From Clostridium cuniculi (lineage in GTDB: Bacteria; Bacillota; Clostridia; Clostridiales; Clostridiaceae): 64,000 nt of DNA. The stretch is from positions 1 to 64,000 of the forward strand of contig NZ_SMUS01000024.1 in the NCBI RefSeq assembly GCF_004353185.1, read 5' to 3'. The translations under genes were made by a program, and so were the position numbers. The number at the start of each line of letters is the position of its first letter. Positions within the stretch are counted from its first letter, which is position 1. Under the pieces are notes generated by a model. That model did not search any database, had not been told where the DNA came from, and was given only the letters and a program-made list of their open reading frames with translations. Of the stretch, positions 16,440 to 26,213 are shown one piece after another.

Positions 16440-17291
16440 ATGAGAAAAGATAATTTTAAAGATTTTTTATTAATAACTATTGGAATACTTTTAGTTGCAA
16501 TATCAGTTGTATATTTCTTTGAACCTAATAATATTGCCGCTGGAGGAATAACGGGTTTAGCAATTGTTATAAATCATTATATACCATTTATATCAATTGG
16601 ACCTCTTGTGCTTATTATGGATGCTACTTTATTTGTAATTGCATTAATAGTAATAGGACCTAAGTTCGGTGCTAAAAGCATATATTGTAGTTTTTTGTTA
16701 TCAACATCTATGTGGGTAATGCAAAAGTTTTTTCCATTTACTATAACAAATGATTTAATGCTAGCCACTATATTTGGTACGTTAATAGCAGCTGCAGGAA
16801 TGGCAATAGTATTTAATGCTAATGCATCAAGTGGAGGAACAGATATAATAGCTAAGATATTAAATAAATTTTTTCATTTTAATATAGGAAAATCATTGCT
16901 TATGGTAGATTTTTTAGTTACTCTATTAGGGGCAATAACATTTGGTATAAATATAGGGCTGTATGGATTATTATCTGTTATAGTAAATGGTGTTGTTATA
17001 GATAAGATAATAGCTGGGTTTAAAGTTAAGAGTGAAATTACAATAATAAGTAATAGAAATAAAGAAATAAGCCAATATATCTTAAATGATTTAGAAAGAG
17101 GATGCACCTTTATAAAGGGTGTTGGTGGTTTTACTGGTAAAGATACATCTTTGTTATATACGGTATTGGATAGAAGTGAGTTTATAAAACTAAAAAATCA
17201 TATTAGCAGTATTGATAAAAATGCATTTATTACAGTTGGAGAAGTTCATGAGGTTATGGGAGAAGGATTTAAGGGTATAGATGAGGATTAA
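16440..17291 (+). CDS. YitT-family membrane protein (copy 1)
   Basis: A 283-residue protein with five or six membrane segments in residues 8-190 (YitT/DUF161) and a C-terminal cytoplasmic DUF2179 domain (about 205-275; ERGCTFIKGVGGFTGKDTSLLYTVLDRSEF). Landmarks are FEPNNIAAGGITGLAIVI and NANASSGGTDIIAKIL. The family has no proven transport substrate. AAGGAG precedes the ATG. The next gene is a paralogue starting 26 nt later, so the two are likely co-transcribed and could form a heteromer. Confidence 0.9.
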   Translation: MRKDNFKDFLLITIGILLVAISVVYFFEPNNIAAGGITGLAIVINHYIPFISIGPLVLIMDATLFVIALIVIGPKFGAKSIYCSFLLSTSMWVMQKFFPFTITNDLMLATIFGTLIAAAGMAIVFNANASSGGTDIIAKILNKFFHFNIGKSLLMVDFLVTLLGAITFGINIGLYGLLSVIVNGVVIDKIIAGFKVKSEITIISNRNKEISQYILNDLERGCTFIKGVGGFTGKDTSLLYTVLDRSEFIKLKNHISSIDKNAFITVGEVHEVMGEGFKGIDED

Positions 17292-17317
17292 AAATAAATA
17301 AAAGATAGGAGATAGTT

Positions 17318-18157
17318 ATGCAAAAGATTAAAGAATATTTATTAACGACAATAGGAACAGCATTAACAGCAATAGCATTAGAGTATTTTTTCTTTCCAAG
17401 CGATATAGCAGCAGGAGGGGTATCTGGTATAGGTTTAGTAATAAATAAATTATTAGGATTAGATACTAGTATAGTTGTTTTGGTCCTTAATATTTCCCTT
17501 TTTATATTAGCATTTCTTGTTTTAGGTAAATCTTTTGGAGCAAAAAGTATTTATGCAACAATAATGCTTTCAGTATTTATGTGGATAATTGAAAGGTTTT
17601 TTACTCCAGGAGTTTTAACTGAAAATATGTTTTTGGCTAGTTTCTTCGGATCAATAATTTTAGGAATGGGGGCAGCTATTGTTTTTCATCAAGGTGCATC
17701 TACTGGTGGAACTAGTATTATAGCTTCAATTATTAGTAAATTTACTCCAATTGGTATAGGAATATCTGTATTACTTACAGATTCATTTGTTTGTATATTA
17801 GCAATTAGTGTATTTGGTGTAGACAAAGGATTATTTGGATTCTTTAGTGTTATTTTAATAGGTTTAGTTATAGATAAGTTTATAGATGGATTTAATACAT
17901 GTAAGCAGGTATTTATAATAACATCAAAAGAAAAAGCTATAGTTAACCATATAATTAAAAAAATTGATAGAGGATGTACAGTGCTTAATGGACATGGAGG
18001 ATATACTGGAAGTGATGTGAAAATAATATACACAGTATTAAATTCAAATGAGTTTATAGCTTTAAAAAAAGATGTAAAAGAAATAGATCCAGATGCTTTT
18101 GTAACTGTTAATGAATCAACGGAAGTATTAGGAAAAGGATTTACAGATTTTCAATAA
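17318..18157 (+). CDS. YitT-family membrane protein (copy 2)
   Basis: A 279-residue paralogue of the preceding gene, with the same layout: FFPSDIAAGGVSGIGLVI, HQGASTGGTSIIASIISK, and a C-terminal DUF2179 domain beginning DRGCTVLNGHGGYTGSDVKIIYTVL. The two copies are clearly related throughout but well diverged, so the duplication is old. Function is unknown. The ATG has AGGAGA upstream. Confidence 0.9.
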   Translation: MQKIKEYLLTTIGTALTAIALEYFFFPSDIAAGGVSGIGLVINKLLGLDTSIVVLVLNISLFILAFLVLGKSFGAKSIYATIMLSVFMWIIERFFTPGVLTENMFLASFFGSIILGMGAAIVFHQGASTGGTSIIASIISKFTPIGIGISVLLTDSFVCILAISVFGVDKGLFGFFSVILIGLVIDKFIDGFNTCKQVFIITSKEKAIVNHIIKKIDRGCTVLNGHGGYTGSDVKIIYTVLNSNEFIALKKDVKEIDPDAFVTVNESTEVLGKGFTDFQ

Positions 18158-18192
18158 AAATATAGTAAAATAAAGTAAATAGCCCTTTAATA

Positions 18193-18222
18193 TTGGTATT
18201 ATGACTTTTAGTATGATATAAT
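18193..18222 (+). promoter_or_regulatory. Likely ftsEX promoter
   Basis: TTGGTA (18193-18198), an 18-bp spacer and a perfect TATAAT (18217-18222), about 50 bp before ftsE. Confidence 0.5.
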
Positions 18223-18274
18223 GGCTGTATAGTTTTTTTAGTTATTAAAGTTAAAGTTGTAAGAGGTGTTATTT

Positions 18275-18961
18275 ATGATAGAATTTAAGGACGTGTCCAA
18301 GATATATGATAACAATGTTAAAGCGTTATCAAATGTAAATATAAAGATAGATTCAGGAGATTTTGTTTTCCTAGTTGGACCATCTGGTGCAGGTAAATCT
18401 ACTTTTATAAAAATGTTATTAAAAGAAGTAGATCCAACAATGGGAGAAATTATAGTAGCTGATAAAGAGTTATCTAAGGTAACCAGAAAACAGATACCAT
18501 ATTATAGAAGAAAAATTGGAATGGTATTCCAAGATTTTAGATTAATACCTACTTTAAATGTATATGAAAATGTTGCATTTGCAATGAGAGTAGTAGAGGC
18601 ATCACAAAGAGAAATAAGAAGAAGAGTGCCTATGGTATTATCTCTAGTAGGCTTATCTCACAAATATAAAATGTTCCCTAATGAGTTATCAGGAGGAGAG
18701 CAACAAAGAGTATCTTTAGCAAGAGCGATAGTTAATAATCCATCGGTTCTAATAGCTGATGAACCTACAGGTAACTTAGACCCAGAAACAGCAAAAGAAA
18801 TAATGGGATTATTAGAGGATATAAATAGATCAGGAACAACTATATTAATGGCAACTCATGCAAAAGACATAGTAGATAATATGCAAAAGAGAGTTATAGC
18901 TATTGATAAGGGAATGGTTGTAAGAGATGATAGAAAGGGGATGTACGAAAATGAAAATTAG
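18275..18961 (+). CDS. ftsE: Cell-division ABC ATPase FtsE
   Basis: A 228-residue ABC ATPase with Walker A GPSGAGKST (about residues 36-44), signature ELSGGEQQRVSLARAI and Walker B VLIADEPTGNLDPET. FtsE pairs with FtsX to drive peptidoglycan hydrolases from inside the cell. The ATG at 18275 is chosen over an upstream in-frame GTG at 18266 because AAGAGGTG then lies at normal distance. The ftsX start lies inside the ftsE end (11-nt overlap). The PcsB-like NlpC/P60 protein at 3442 could be a partner (inference). Confidence 0.95.
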   Translation: MIEFKDVSKIYDNNVKALSNVNIKIDSGDFVFLVGPSGAGKSTFIKMLLKEVDPTMGEIIVADKELSKVTRKQIPYYRRKIGMVFQDFRLIPTLNVYENVAFAMRVVEASQREIRRRVPMVLSLVGLSHKYKMFPNELSGGEQQRVSLARAIVNNPSVLIADEPTGNLDPETAKEIMGLLEDINRSGTTILMATHAKDIVDNMQKRVIAIDKGMVVRDDRKGMYENEN

Positions 18962-19841
18962 CACGTTAAATTATTTTATAGTAGATGCTTTAAAAAGCAT
19001 AAAAAGAAATAGGACAATCAGTGTTGCCGCTATGATAACTGTATTAATAACTTTTTTCGTATTTGGTACATTTACTCTATTAGCATTAAATTTTAATAAA
19101 AGTATTGAAGATGTAGCATCTAAGATTCAAATTCAAGTATACTTAAAAGATGATATAAAATTAGTTGATCAAAAAGAAATAGAACTTAAGTTGATGGAAA
19201 ATCAACAAGTTAGCGAAGTTACATATGAATCTAAAGATGAAGCATTTTTAAATTTAAAAGAAAACCTAGGAAGTAATGAAGGATTACTAGAAGGGTATGA
19301 TTTAACTAATAATCCATTACCAAGTTCATTTATAGTTAACTTAAAAGATCCTTCATATGCCGAAGATGTAGCTAAATCAGTAGAAAATATGACTGGTGTT
19401 GAAGGAATAGGAAATCAACAAGATGTAATTAATACAATAAGTAAGTTTGTTGATGTAGTTCAAATAGTAGGAATAGGATTATTTATAGTATTTGTAGGTG
19501 TATCAGTATTCTTAATAATGAATACAATCAAGCTTACAGTTTACTCAAGAAGAAGAGAAGTTGGAATAATGAAGTTTGTTGGTGCAACAGACTGGTTTAT
19601 TAGATGGCCTTTTGTTATTGAAGGTATAATAATTGGTGCAATAGGTTCATTATTATCAAGTATAATATTATACTTTGCATATAACGGAATATTTAGATGG
19701 ATTGTTTCATCTATGTTTATAGTAAATTTAGTACAGCCACAATTTGTTTTAACAACTCTATTAGCTTGCTTTGTTGGTGGAGGTATAGTAGTTGGAGCAA
19801 TAGGAAGTATATTTGCATTAAGAAAATTCTTAGTTGTTTAG
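18951..19841 (+). CDS. ftsX: Cell-division membrane protein FtsX
   Basis: A 296-residue four-pass membrane protein. The first segment is at about residues 24-46 (SVAAMITVLITFFVFGTFTLLAL). An extracellular loop of about 125 residues follows, and three segments lie near 170-190, 225-245 and 265-290. VYSRRREVGIMKFVGATDWFIRWPFVIEGIIIGAIGS is the FtsX signature. The extracellular loop normally contacts a coiled-coil peptidoglycan hydrolase. The ATG at 18951 is chosen by ribosome site GGGGATG and family start; the frame is open to 18927. Confidence 0.94.
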   Translation: MKISTLNYFIVDALKSIKRNRTISVAAMITVLITFFVFGTFTLLALNFNKSIEDVASKIQIQVYLKDDIKLVDQKEIELKLMENQQVSEVTYESKDEAFLNLKENLGSNEGLLEGYDLTNNPLPSSFIVNLKDPSYAEDVAKSVENMTGVEGIGNQQDVINTISKFVDVVQIVGIGLFIVFVGVSVFLIMNTIKLTVYSRRREVGIMKFVGATDWFIRWPFVIEGIIIGAIGSLLSSIILYFAYNGIFRWIVSSMFIVNLVQPQFVLTTLLACFVGGGIVVGAIGSIFALRKFLVV

Positions 19842-19892
19842 TATATAGAATTTGTTAATTAGGCAAAAATAAATATATATAGAAATTATTTT

Positions 19893-19934
19893 AAAACTAC
19901 AACTCATTACTTTAGTTCTGGGTTGTAGTTTTGT
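19893..19934 (+). terminator. Terminator/hairpin after ftsX
   Basis: AAAACTACAAC pairs with GTTGTAGTTTT (11 bp) around an 18-nt loop. The 3' arm itself ends in TTTT. It separates ftsEX from the protease gene, perhaps only partly. Confidence 0.7.
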
Positions 19935-19993
19935 GTAAATAAAGGGAAATCAAATGAATATAAATTATTTTATATAGAAAGGAAAGGGAGTTT

Positions 19994-21259
19994 ATGGAGA
20001 ATTTTAATGAAGAAGAAAAGAAACCTAAGAAAAATGGAAGGAAAATATTTAAATACTTAATTTTAATAGCAGTGTTATTAATAACATATGTAGGAGTATT
20101 TTATTTAGGAAATATACTTGCTACTAAAGGTGTAATAATCGGATCAGTACCTGAAGATGCTATTAATGATTTAGAAGATATTCAAGATACTGAAAAATAT
20201 TCAAATTTGTTTAATCTAAGAAGCATGTTATTTTCAATGTATGATGGAGAAATAGATGATGAGAAGCTTTTAGAAGGAGCTATGAAAGGTATGGCTGAGG
20301 CTATAGGAGATCCATATACTGTTTATATGGATAAAGATGAGTTTACAACATTTATGGAATCAAGCCAAGGAAGCTTCTATGGAATAGGAGCTCAATTAGG
20401 AGTTAGAGATAATAATATAACTATAATAGCTCCAGTTGAAGGATCACCAGCAGAAAAGGCAGGATTAAAGGCTGGGGATATAATATTAAAAGTTGATGAT
20501 TATGAGGTTACAGATTTAAATACAGAGGCTGTTGTTTCTAGAGTTAGAGGAGAAGAAGGTGTTCCGGTTACATTAACGATTATGCGTGAAGGTGTAGATG
20601 AACCTTTTGAAGTTGAAATAGTAAGGGCTGAAATAAAGACTGAGTCAGTAAAGGGTGAAATACTAGAAGATGGAATAGGATATATTCAAATAACAACTTT
20701 TAGTGATGAAGAAGTAAGTGATAAGTTTAGTGAAAAATTAAATGAATTAAAACAACAAGGAATGAAAAAACTAATATTAGATTTAAGAGGAAACCCAGGT
20801 GGATACTTAAATGAATGTGTTGAAATAGCTTCTAATTTTATTCCAGAAGGAGAAGTAGTTACTTATACAATTGATAAGTATAACAAGAAGGTAATATCAA
20901 ATTCAATAGGAGGAGATGCTATTGGAGTGCCGCTAGTTGTACTTGTTGATGGTGGAAGTGCTAGTGCTTCAGAAGTTGTAACTGGAGCTTTAAGAGATCA
21001 TGAAGCTGCAACGATAATTGGAACAACGACTTTTGGTAAAGGGATAGTTCAACAACTTAAGGTTTTACCTAATGATATGGGAGGACTTAAAGTTACAACA
21101 TCTAAGTACTATACACCAAATGGTGAAAATATTCATGGTACAGGAATAGAGCCAGATATAGTTGTAGAAATTCCACAAGAAGTATTAGAAATGGATTATG
21201 ATAGAAGTATAGATCCACAATTTCAAAAAGCTTTAGAGGTAGTAAGAGAGAAGAATTAA
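19994..21259 (+). CDS. S41-family carboxy-terminal processing protease (CtpA/CtpB-like)
   Basis: A 421-residue membrane-anchored serine protease. Residues 20-43 are a signal anchor. A PDZ domain lies at about 125-205 (GIGAQLGVRDNNITIIAPVEGSPAEKAGLKAGDIILKV). The S41 catalytic domain follows, with DLRGNPGGYLNE, the nucleophile Ser in VDGGSASASEVVTGALRDH, and the Lys of FGKGIVQQ. B. subtilis CtpB, at the equivalent locus, takes part in sporulation signalling; that role is by analogy only. The MinJ-like gene starts 14 nt downstream, so the two form an operon. Confidence 0.93.
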   Translation: MENFNEEEKKPKKNGRKIFKYLILIAVLLITYVGVFYLGNILATKGVIIGSVPEDAINDLEDIQDTEKYSNLFNLRSMLFSMYDGEIDDEKLLEGAMKGMAEAIGDPYTVYMDKDEFTTFMESSQGSFYGIGAQLGVRDNNITIIAPVEGSPAEKAGLKAGDIILKVDDYEVTDLNTEAVVSRVRGEEGVPVTLTIMREGVDEPFEVEIVRAEIKTESVKGEILEDGIGYIQITTFSDEEVSDKFSEKLNELKQQGMKKLILDLRGNPGGYLNECVEIASNFIPEGEVVTYTIDKYNKKVISNSIGGDAIGVPLVVLVDGGSASASEVVTGALRDHEAATIIGTTTFGKGIVQQLKVLPNDMGGLKVTTSKYYTPNGENIHGTGIEPDIVVEIPQEVLEMDYDRSIDPQFQKALEVVREKN

Positions 21260-21273
21260 TTAGGAGGCTCAGA

Positions 21274-22542
21274 ATGGATTTAATAATTCATAGTTTAACA
21301 TCTGTAGCAGAAACAATAATTGAGCCAATGCATTTAGTTATGCTTTTAGTATTTGGGATAATATTTTATTTTAAAAATGTTAGAATAGTTTCTATTCAAA
21401 AAATGACATTAGGAGAGGGGCTAAATACCCCTCTAGAACTTACATTATCTCAAATTGTATTAGGAATATTAGCAGGTGCAATTGGAAGTGTAATATTATC
21501 TGTACTTGGAGTTACATTTAATGAAAATTCAGGAATAGAGTTTATATTTATGATATCAATATTATCTTTATTCTATAAAAAGAAATATATATCATATGCA
21601 TACTCTGCAGCTATATTAGGTGCTATAGGAATTGCTTTAAAGTTTATCAGTAATATTACTGAAATGAAACTATTTTTAAATACTGATATATTATCATTGA
21701 TGACTTTTGTAGGAGTAATATACATATTAGAAGGATTTTTAATTATATTTGATGGAAGTAGGGGAGCAATACCTGTATTTACAAAAAAAGAGGACAAAAT
21801 AGTTGGAGGATTTTCATTTAATAGATATTGGCCAATACCTGTTGCAATACTTATGATTTTTACAAATAGTATAGCAGGTGAAGATTCGATTTATTCTAAT
21901 GTAGCATCATGGTGGCCTATTATAAATAATAAAGAAGTATTATCTTTATTAGCTACTGCAATGATAGCAAGTATTCCTTTGTATGGAATAATGGGATATA
22001 GTAATGTTACATTTACTCAAGAAAAGAAAACTAAGTCATTAAGATGTGGCAGTACTATTTTAATATATGGAGTAACAGTTGCTTTAGTTGCACAGTTAGC
22101 TAGCATTAATATATTAGGGCAAATAATAGCTATAATATATGCACCATTAGCCTTTGAATTAATTATGAGATATGAGTATAGAGTTGAAAAGAAAGGCAAA
22201 TGCTTATATGTAAGTGATGATGAAGGAATTATGGTTCTTGAAGTTACACCTAATTCACCAGCATATGAGGTTGGAATTAAGCGCGGAGATAAAATAATAG
22301 AAATTAATGGACAAAATATAAAATCAGAAGGAGATATTTTTAAGGCTGCTAGAGATAGTATACTTAAGGTTCCAATGAAAGTTAAAAACAATTCAGGACA
22401 AGTATTAGAATATATTGTGCAACCTAGAAATAAAAGGTTAGGTCTTCTACTAGTTCCTAAAATGGTTAAAAGAGAAGATATGTTTGAAATAAAGCCCGAT
22501 GATTTAAAAAATATAATAAACGAGCTTAAGAATAAAAAGTAG
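21274..22542 (+). CDS. PDZ-domain polytopic membrane protein (MinJ/YvjD-like)
   Basis: A 422-residue protein with about eight membrane helices in residues 15-305 and a C-terminal PDZ domain (about 315-395: VLEVTPNSPAYEVGIKRGDKIIEINGQNIKSEGDIFKAA). This architecture and the position ftsEX-ctp-here-uvrB match B. subtilis minJ (yvjD), which links DivIVA to MinD at division sites. Sequence similarity cannot be measured here, so the role is inferred from order and layout. AGGAGGC lies before the ATG and a terminator overlaps the stop. Confidence 0.78.
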   Translation: MDLIIHSLTSVAETIIEPMHLVMLLVFGIIFYFKNVRIVSIQKMTLGEGLNTPLELTLSQIVLGILAGAIGSVILSVLGVTFNENSGIEFIFMISILSLFYKKKYISYAYSAAILGAIGIALKFISNITEMKLFLNTDILSLMTFVGVIYILEGFLIIFDGSRGAIPVFTKKEDKIVGGFSFNRYWPIPVAILMIFTNSIAGEDSIYSNVASWWPIINNKEVLSLLATAMIASIPLYGIMGYSNVTFTQEKKTKSLRCGSTILIYGVTVALVAQLASINILGQIIAIIYAPLAFELIMRYEYRVEKKGKCLYVSDDEGIMVLEVTPNSPAYEVGIKRGDKIIEINGQNIKSEGDIFKAARDSILKVPMKVKNNSGQVLEYIVQPRNKRLGLLLVPKMVKREDMFEIKPDDLKNIINELKNKK

Positions 22543-22573
22543 AGGCTAACTTAGATGTTAGTCTCTATTTTCT
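22540..22573 (+). terminator. Terminator after the MinJ-like gene
   Basis: TAGAGGCTAAC (22540-22550) pairs with GTTAGTCTCTA (22557-22567) around a 6-nt loop and is followed by a short T-rich run. The first base pairs include the stop codon. Confidence 0.85.
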
Positions 22574-22742
22574 ATTTAGTGGAATGCCACCTTATTATAA
22601 AAGTTTTGAAAATGGTGAAGATAAAAAGTAAAATGTATTTATATTTTATTATTTTAAAGGTAATATTATTTTAGATAATTTAAGGTTTAAATATTTTGTA
22701 GAGAATATTTAAATTAATAAATAATAATTTGGAGGTGAGTAT

Positions 22743-24713
22743 ATGGGAGAATTTAAGATTCATTCTAAATTTAAACCAACAGGAGATCAGCCAGCAGCAA
22801 TTGAAAGCTTAGCAAATGGTATAAAGAATAATGAGAAATATCAAACTCTTTTAGGTGTAACAGGTTCAGGAAAAACATATACTATGGCGAATATAATTGA
22901 AAAGGTTCAAAAGCCAACTATAGTTTTAGCACATAATAAAACTTTAGCAGCACAATTATGTTCTGAGTTTAAGGAGTTTTTCCCAGATAATATAGTTGAA
23001 TATTTTGTTTCTTATTATGACTATTATCAACCAGAAGCATATGTTCCTCAAACTGATACATTTATAGAAAAGGATGCATCTATAAATGATGAGATAGATA
23101 AGTTAAGGCACTCTGCTACATCAGCATTGTTTGAAAGAAGAGATGTAATAATAGTAGCTTCAGTTTCTTGTATTTATGGACTAGGTAATCCGGATGAATA
23201 TAAAAAGCTTACTATTTCTTTAAGAGTAGGTATGGAGAAAGATAGAGATGAGATAATAAAGAAGCTTATCGAAATTCAATATGAAAGAAATGATATTGAT
23301 TTTTCGAGAGGTACTTTTAGAGTAAGGGGAGACTCTTTAGATATTATTCCAGCTTCATCTTCTACAAAAGGAATTAGAATTGAGTTCTTTGGTGATGAAA
23401 TAGATAGGATAAGAGAGTTTGATGTTTTAACAGGAAAGATATTAGGAGAAAGAGAGCATGTTGCTATATTCCCGGCATCTCACTTTGCTGCATCACAAGA
23501 AACTTTAGATAAGGCAATAAAAGAGATAGAAGATGAACTTGAAGATAGATTAAGAGAGTTGACATCGCAAGATAAGTTATTAGAAGCTCAGAGATTAAGA
23601 CAAAGAACTAACTATGATATAGAAATGATTAAAGAAATGGGATATTGTAGTGGAATAGAAAATTACTCAAGAGTATTAGATGGAAGAGCACCAGGTACTC
23701 CACCTAAGACATTATTAGATTATTTCCCTGATGATTATTTAATGTTTATAGATGAAAGTCATGTTACATTACCTCAATGTAGAGCAATGTATGCAGGTGA
23801 TAGATCAAGAAAAGATACATTAGTTGAGTATGGATTTAGACTTCCATGTGCTTATGATAATAGACCATTGAAATTTACTGAATTTGAGAAAAAAATTAAT
23901 CAAATTGTATTTGTTTCCGCAACTCCAGCTCAGTATGAATTAGACCATTCAACTAATATAGCTGAGCAAATAATTAGACCAACTGGATTATTAGATCCAG
24001 TAGTTGAAATAAGACCAGTAACAGGTCAAATAGATGATCTTTATGCTGAAATATTAAAAACTACAGAAAGAGGATTCAGAACATTAGTAACAACTTTAAC
24101 TAAGAGAATGGCAGAAGATTTAACTAAGTATTTAACTGAATTAGGAGTTAAAACTACATATATGCATTCAGACATAAAAACTATTGAAAGAATGGAAATA
24201 ATAAGAGATTTAAGATTAGGAGAGTTTGATGTTCTTGTAGGAATAAATCTATTAAGGGAAGGGCTGGATATTCCTGAAGTTGCACTAGTTGCAATTTTAG
24301 ATGCAGATAAGGAAGGATTCTTACGTTCTGAAACTTCAATGATTCAAACTATAGGAAGAGCTGCAAGAAATTCAGAAAGTAAGGTTATAATGTATGCAGA
24401 TAAAATGACAGGATCTATGGATAGAGCTATTAAGGAAACTAATAGAAGAAGAGAAATCCAAATGAAGTATAATGAAGAGCATGGAATTATACCTAAAACT
24501 ATTATTAAGGATGTAAGGGCTGTAATTGAAGCAACAAAGGTTGCAGAAGAATCTGCGGACTATAATGTAGAGGAAGCAGTTGAATTAAGTGCTAAGGATA
24601 AGAAAAAATTAATTAAACAATACACAGAAGAAATGAAGGATGCAGCTAAAAATCTTCAATTTGAAAGAGCAGCAGAACTTAGAGATATGATTAATAAACT
24701 TAAGGATGAATGA
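22743..24713 (+). CDS. uvrB: Excinuclease ABC subunit B
   Basis: A 656-residue helicase-like subunit of nucleotide excision repair. Walker [11 protein letters not shown] lies near residue 40, followed by the beta-hairpin segment [21 protein letters not shown] that clamps DNA around the lesion. Then come DESHVTLPQ (motif II), [21 protein letters not shown] (motif VI) and a C-terminal UVR motif that binds UvrC. GGAGGTGAG precedes the ATG. uvrA, normally next, is almost 20 kb away here. No LexA-like box was seen upstream. Confidence 0.97.
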   Translation: MGEFKIHSKFKPTGDQPAAIESLANGIKNNEKYQTLLGVTGSGKTYTMANIIEKVQKPTIVLAHNKTLAAQLCSEFKEFFPDNIVEYFVSYYDYYQPEAYVPQTDTFIEKDASINDEIDKLRHSATSALFERRDVIIVASVSCIYGLGNPDEYKKLTISLRVGMEKDRDEIIKKLIEIQYERNDIDFSRGTFRVRGDSLDIIPASSSTKGIRIEFFGDEIDRIREFDVLTGKILGEREHVAIFPASHFAASQETLDKAIKEIEDELEDRLRELTSQDKLLEAQRLRQRTNYDIEMIKEMGYCSGIENYSRVLDGRAPGTPPKTLLDYFPDDYLMFIDESHVTLPQCRAMYAGDRSRKDTLVEYGFRLPCAYDNRPLKFTEFEKKINQIVFVSATPAQYELDHSTNIAEQIIRPTGLLDPVVEIRPVTGQIDDLYAEILKTTERGFRTLVTTLTKRMAEDLTKYLTELGVKTTYMHSDIKTIERMEIIRDLRLGEFDVLVGINLLREGLDIPEVALVAILDADKEGFLRSETSMIQTIGRAARNSESKVIMYADKMTGSMDRAIKETNRRREIQMKYNEEHGIIPKTIIKDVRAVIEATKVAEESADYNVEEAVELSAKDKKKLIKQYTEEMKDAAKNLQFERAAELRDMINKLKDE

Positions 24714-24886
24714 TTTCCTAGGAAATTATATTAAAATTTTTAATATATACCATTTATAAATCTCATAATTAAAATAAGGGTTAATATGATATAATAAAAA
24801 GGAAATGTTTTGAAAATAAGTGTATATAACTACTATAGTGTACATTTATCATGAGATTTTATAGCCCAAATTATATAATGAATTAG

Positions 24887-24923
24887 CTGATTCCTATATT
24901 TTAAAGTAGGAATCAGTTTTTTT
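24887..24923 (+). terminator. Terminator downstream of uvrB
   Basis: CTGATTCCTA (24887-24896) and TAGGAATCAG (24907-24916) form a perfect 10-bp stem followed by TTTTTTT. It marks the left edge of the block inserted between uvrB and uvrA. Confidence 0.92.
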
Positions 24924-24953
24924 ATTATAGTTATAAATTAATTAGTTAAAATT

Positions 24954-24962
24954 TGGTATAAT
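24954..24962 (+). promoter_or_regulatory. Extended -10 promoter for the response regulator
   Basis: TGG-TATAAT (24954-24962) lies 35 bp before the response-regulator ATG. No convincing -35 box is present at the right distance. Confidence 0.45.
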
Positions 24963-24996
24963 TTATATAGTTATTTATATAGGGGAGAATGTAAAG

Positions 24997-25692
24997 ATGG
25001 ATTTAAATAAAAAGATATTAGTAGTTGAAGATGATTGGGATATTAATGGACTTTTATGTAAAATGTTAATTCAAAATGGATATGAAGTTAGAGGTGCTTA
25101 TTCAGGATCTGAGGCAAAGATGTGTATAGAGCAATTTGAATATGATCTTATAATTTTAGATTTAATGTTACCAGGAATATCTGGAGAAGAACTATTAAAT
25201 GAAATAAGGAAAAAGCATGTTATGCCAATAATAGTTGCTTCAGCTAAAACTAGCGCTGAAGATAAGATATCAGTACTTAGAATGGGAGCTGATGATTTTA
25301 TAAGTAAACCTTTTGATATTAATGAAGTATTAGCTAGAGTTGAAGCTCAATTAAGAAGGTATACTAAGTTTTCTAGCAAAAACAGTATTAGCAATAAATT
25401 AATTCATAAAAATTTAGAATTAGATATTGATAGCAGACAGGTACAGGTTAATGGAAAAGAAGTAAGTTTAACTGTTAGAGAATTTAATATATTAGAATTA
25501 TTAATTACTAATCCCAATAAGGTATTTACTAGAGCGAATCTTTTTGAGTCTGTTTGGAAAGATGATTTTATGGGGGATGATAATACTGTTAATGTTCATA
25601 TAAGTAACTTAAGATCTAAGCTTTCAAAAGTTGATAAGGATAATGAATATATACAAACGGTATGGGGAATTGGATTTAAGCTTAAGGATTAA
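24997..25692 (+). CDS. OmpR/PhoB-family response regulator
   Basis: A 231-residue two-component regulator. The receiver domain (residues 5-118) has the acidic pocket VVEDDWD, phospho-acceptor D55 (LIILDLMLPG), and the conserved Lys in SKPFD. The winged-helix DNA-binding domain (about 135-230) ends NVHISNLRSKLSKVD...YIQTVWGIGFKLKD. No kinase gene adjoins it. The likely partner is the kinase at 30581, with two ABC exporters between them, the pattern of antimicrobial-peptide or bacitracin resistance loci. The stop codon abuts a sortase remnant. Confidence 0.93.
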   Translation: MDLNKKILVVEDDWDINGLLCKMLIQNGYEVRGAYSGSEAKMCIEQFEYDLIILDLMLPGISGEELLNEIRKKHVMPIIVASAKTSAEDKISVLRMGADDFISKPFDINEVLARVEAQLRRYTKFSSKNSISNKLIHKNLELDIDSRQVQVNGKEVSLTVREFNILELLITNPNKVFTRANLFESVWKDDFMGDDNTVNVHISNLRSKLSKVDKDNEYIQTVWGIGFKLKD

Positions 25693-25864
25693 TGATTTTG
25701 ATAATGAAGATGAGATGAATAGAGATATGGAAAGAGTAAAAGAGGAATCAATATTTTATAGAGATATAAAGGCAGAGGATATAGTAGAGGAAGAGGGAAT
25801 TAGTAGCTTAATAACAATGGTAACATGTAGTTATGAGTTTGATGATGCAAGAACTTTAGTATAA
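25691..25864 (+). pseudogene. Class B sortase-like remnant (C-terminal fragment)
   Basis: In this frame about 57 residues are encoded, starting NDFDNEDEMNRDMERVKEESIF and ending SSLITMVTCSYEFDDARTLV. The last part resembles the active-site strand of class B sortases, where TC is the catalytic cysteine and the following Arg completes the site. There is no ribosome site, and the frame's upstream part runs inside the response-regulator gene, so the first two thirds of any sortase are gone. The short size and low complexity of the first half limit certainty. Confidence 0.45.
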
Positions 25865-25971
25865 GCAGCATTAAAACCAGTCCAATAAAAACTATTGTAA
25901 ATATAAAATTGACATAATAAAACAAAAAAACATTGAGAATATGGAATAGAGAGCCTATAATAAATAAATCT

Positions 25972-26016
25972 AAAAGTGGTTATTAAAATATTATAATTTT
26001 AATAACTACTTTTTTC
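25972..26016 (+). terminator. Terminator after the sortase remnant
   Basis: GTGGTTATTAAAAT (25976-25989) pairs with ATTTTAATAACTAC (25996-26009), 14 bp with one wobble, followed by TTTTTT. From here to the next gene at 26214 only AT-rich sequence is seen. Confidence 0.85.
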
Positions 26017-26213
26017 TTACTATAAAAAATAATAGATTTTACTACATAATTTAAATTTTTAGTTTTTATATATTATATTTTTGAACTTAATACTTTCTTA
26101 ATATTTTCTTTAAGGTATTTTACAACTATAGATATACAATAAAATCAAGTTAAGAGATTAAATAAAAAATAACAAAAAAGCAATAGAGAATTTTATCAAG
26201 GGGGTAAATGAAG

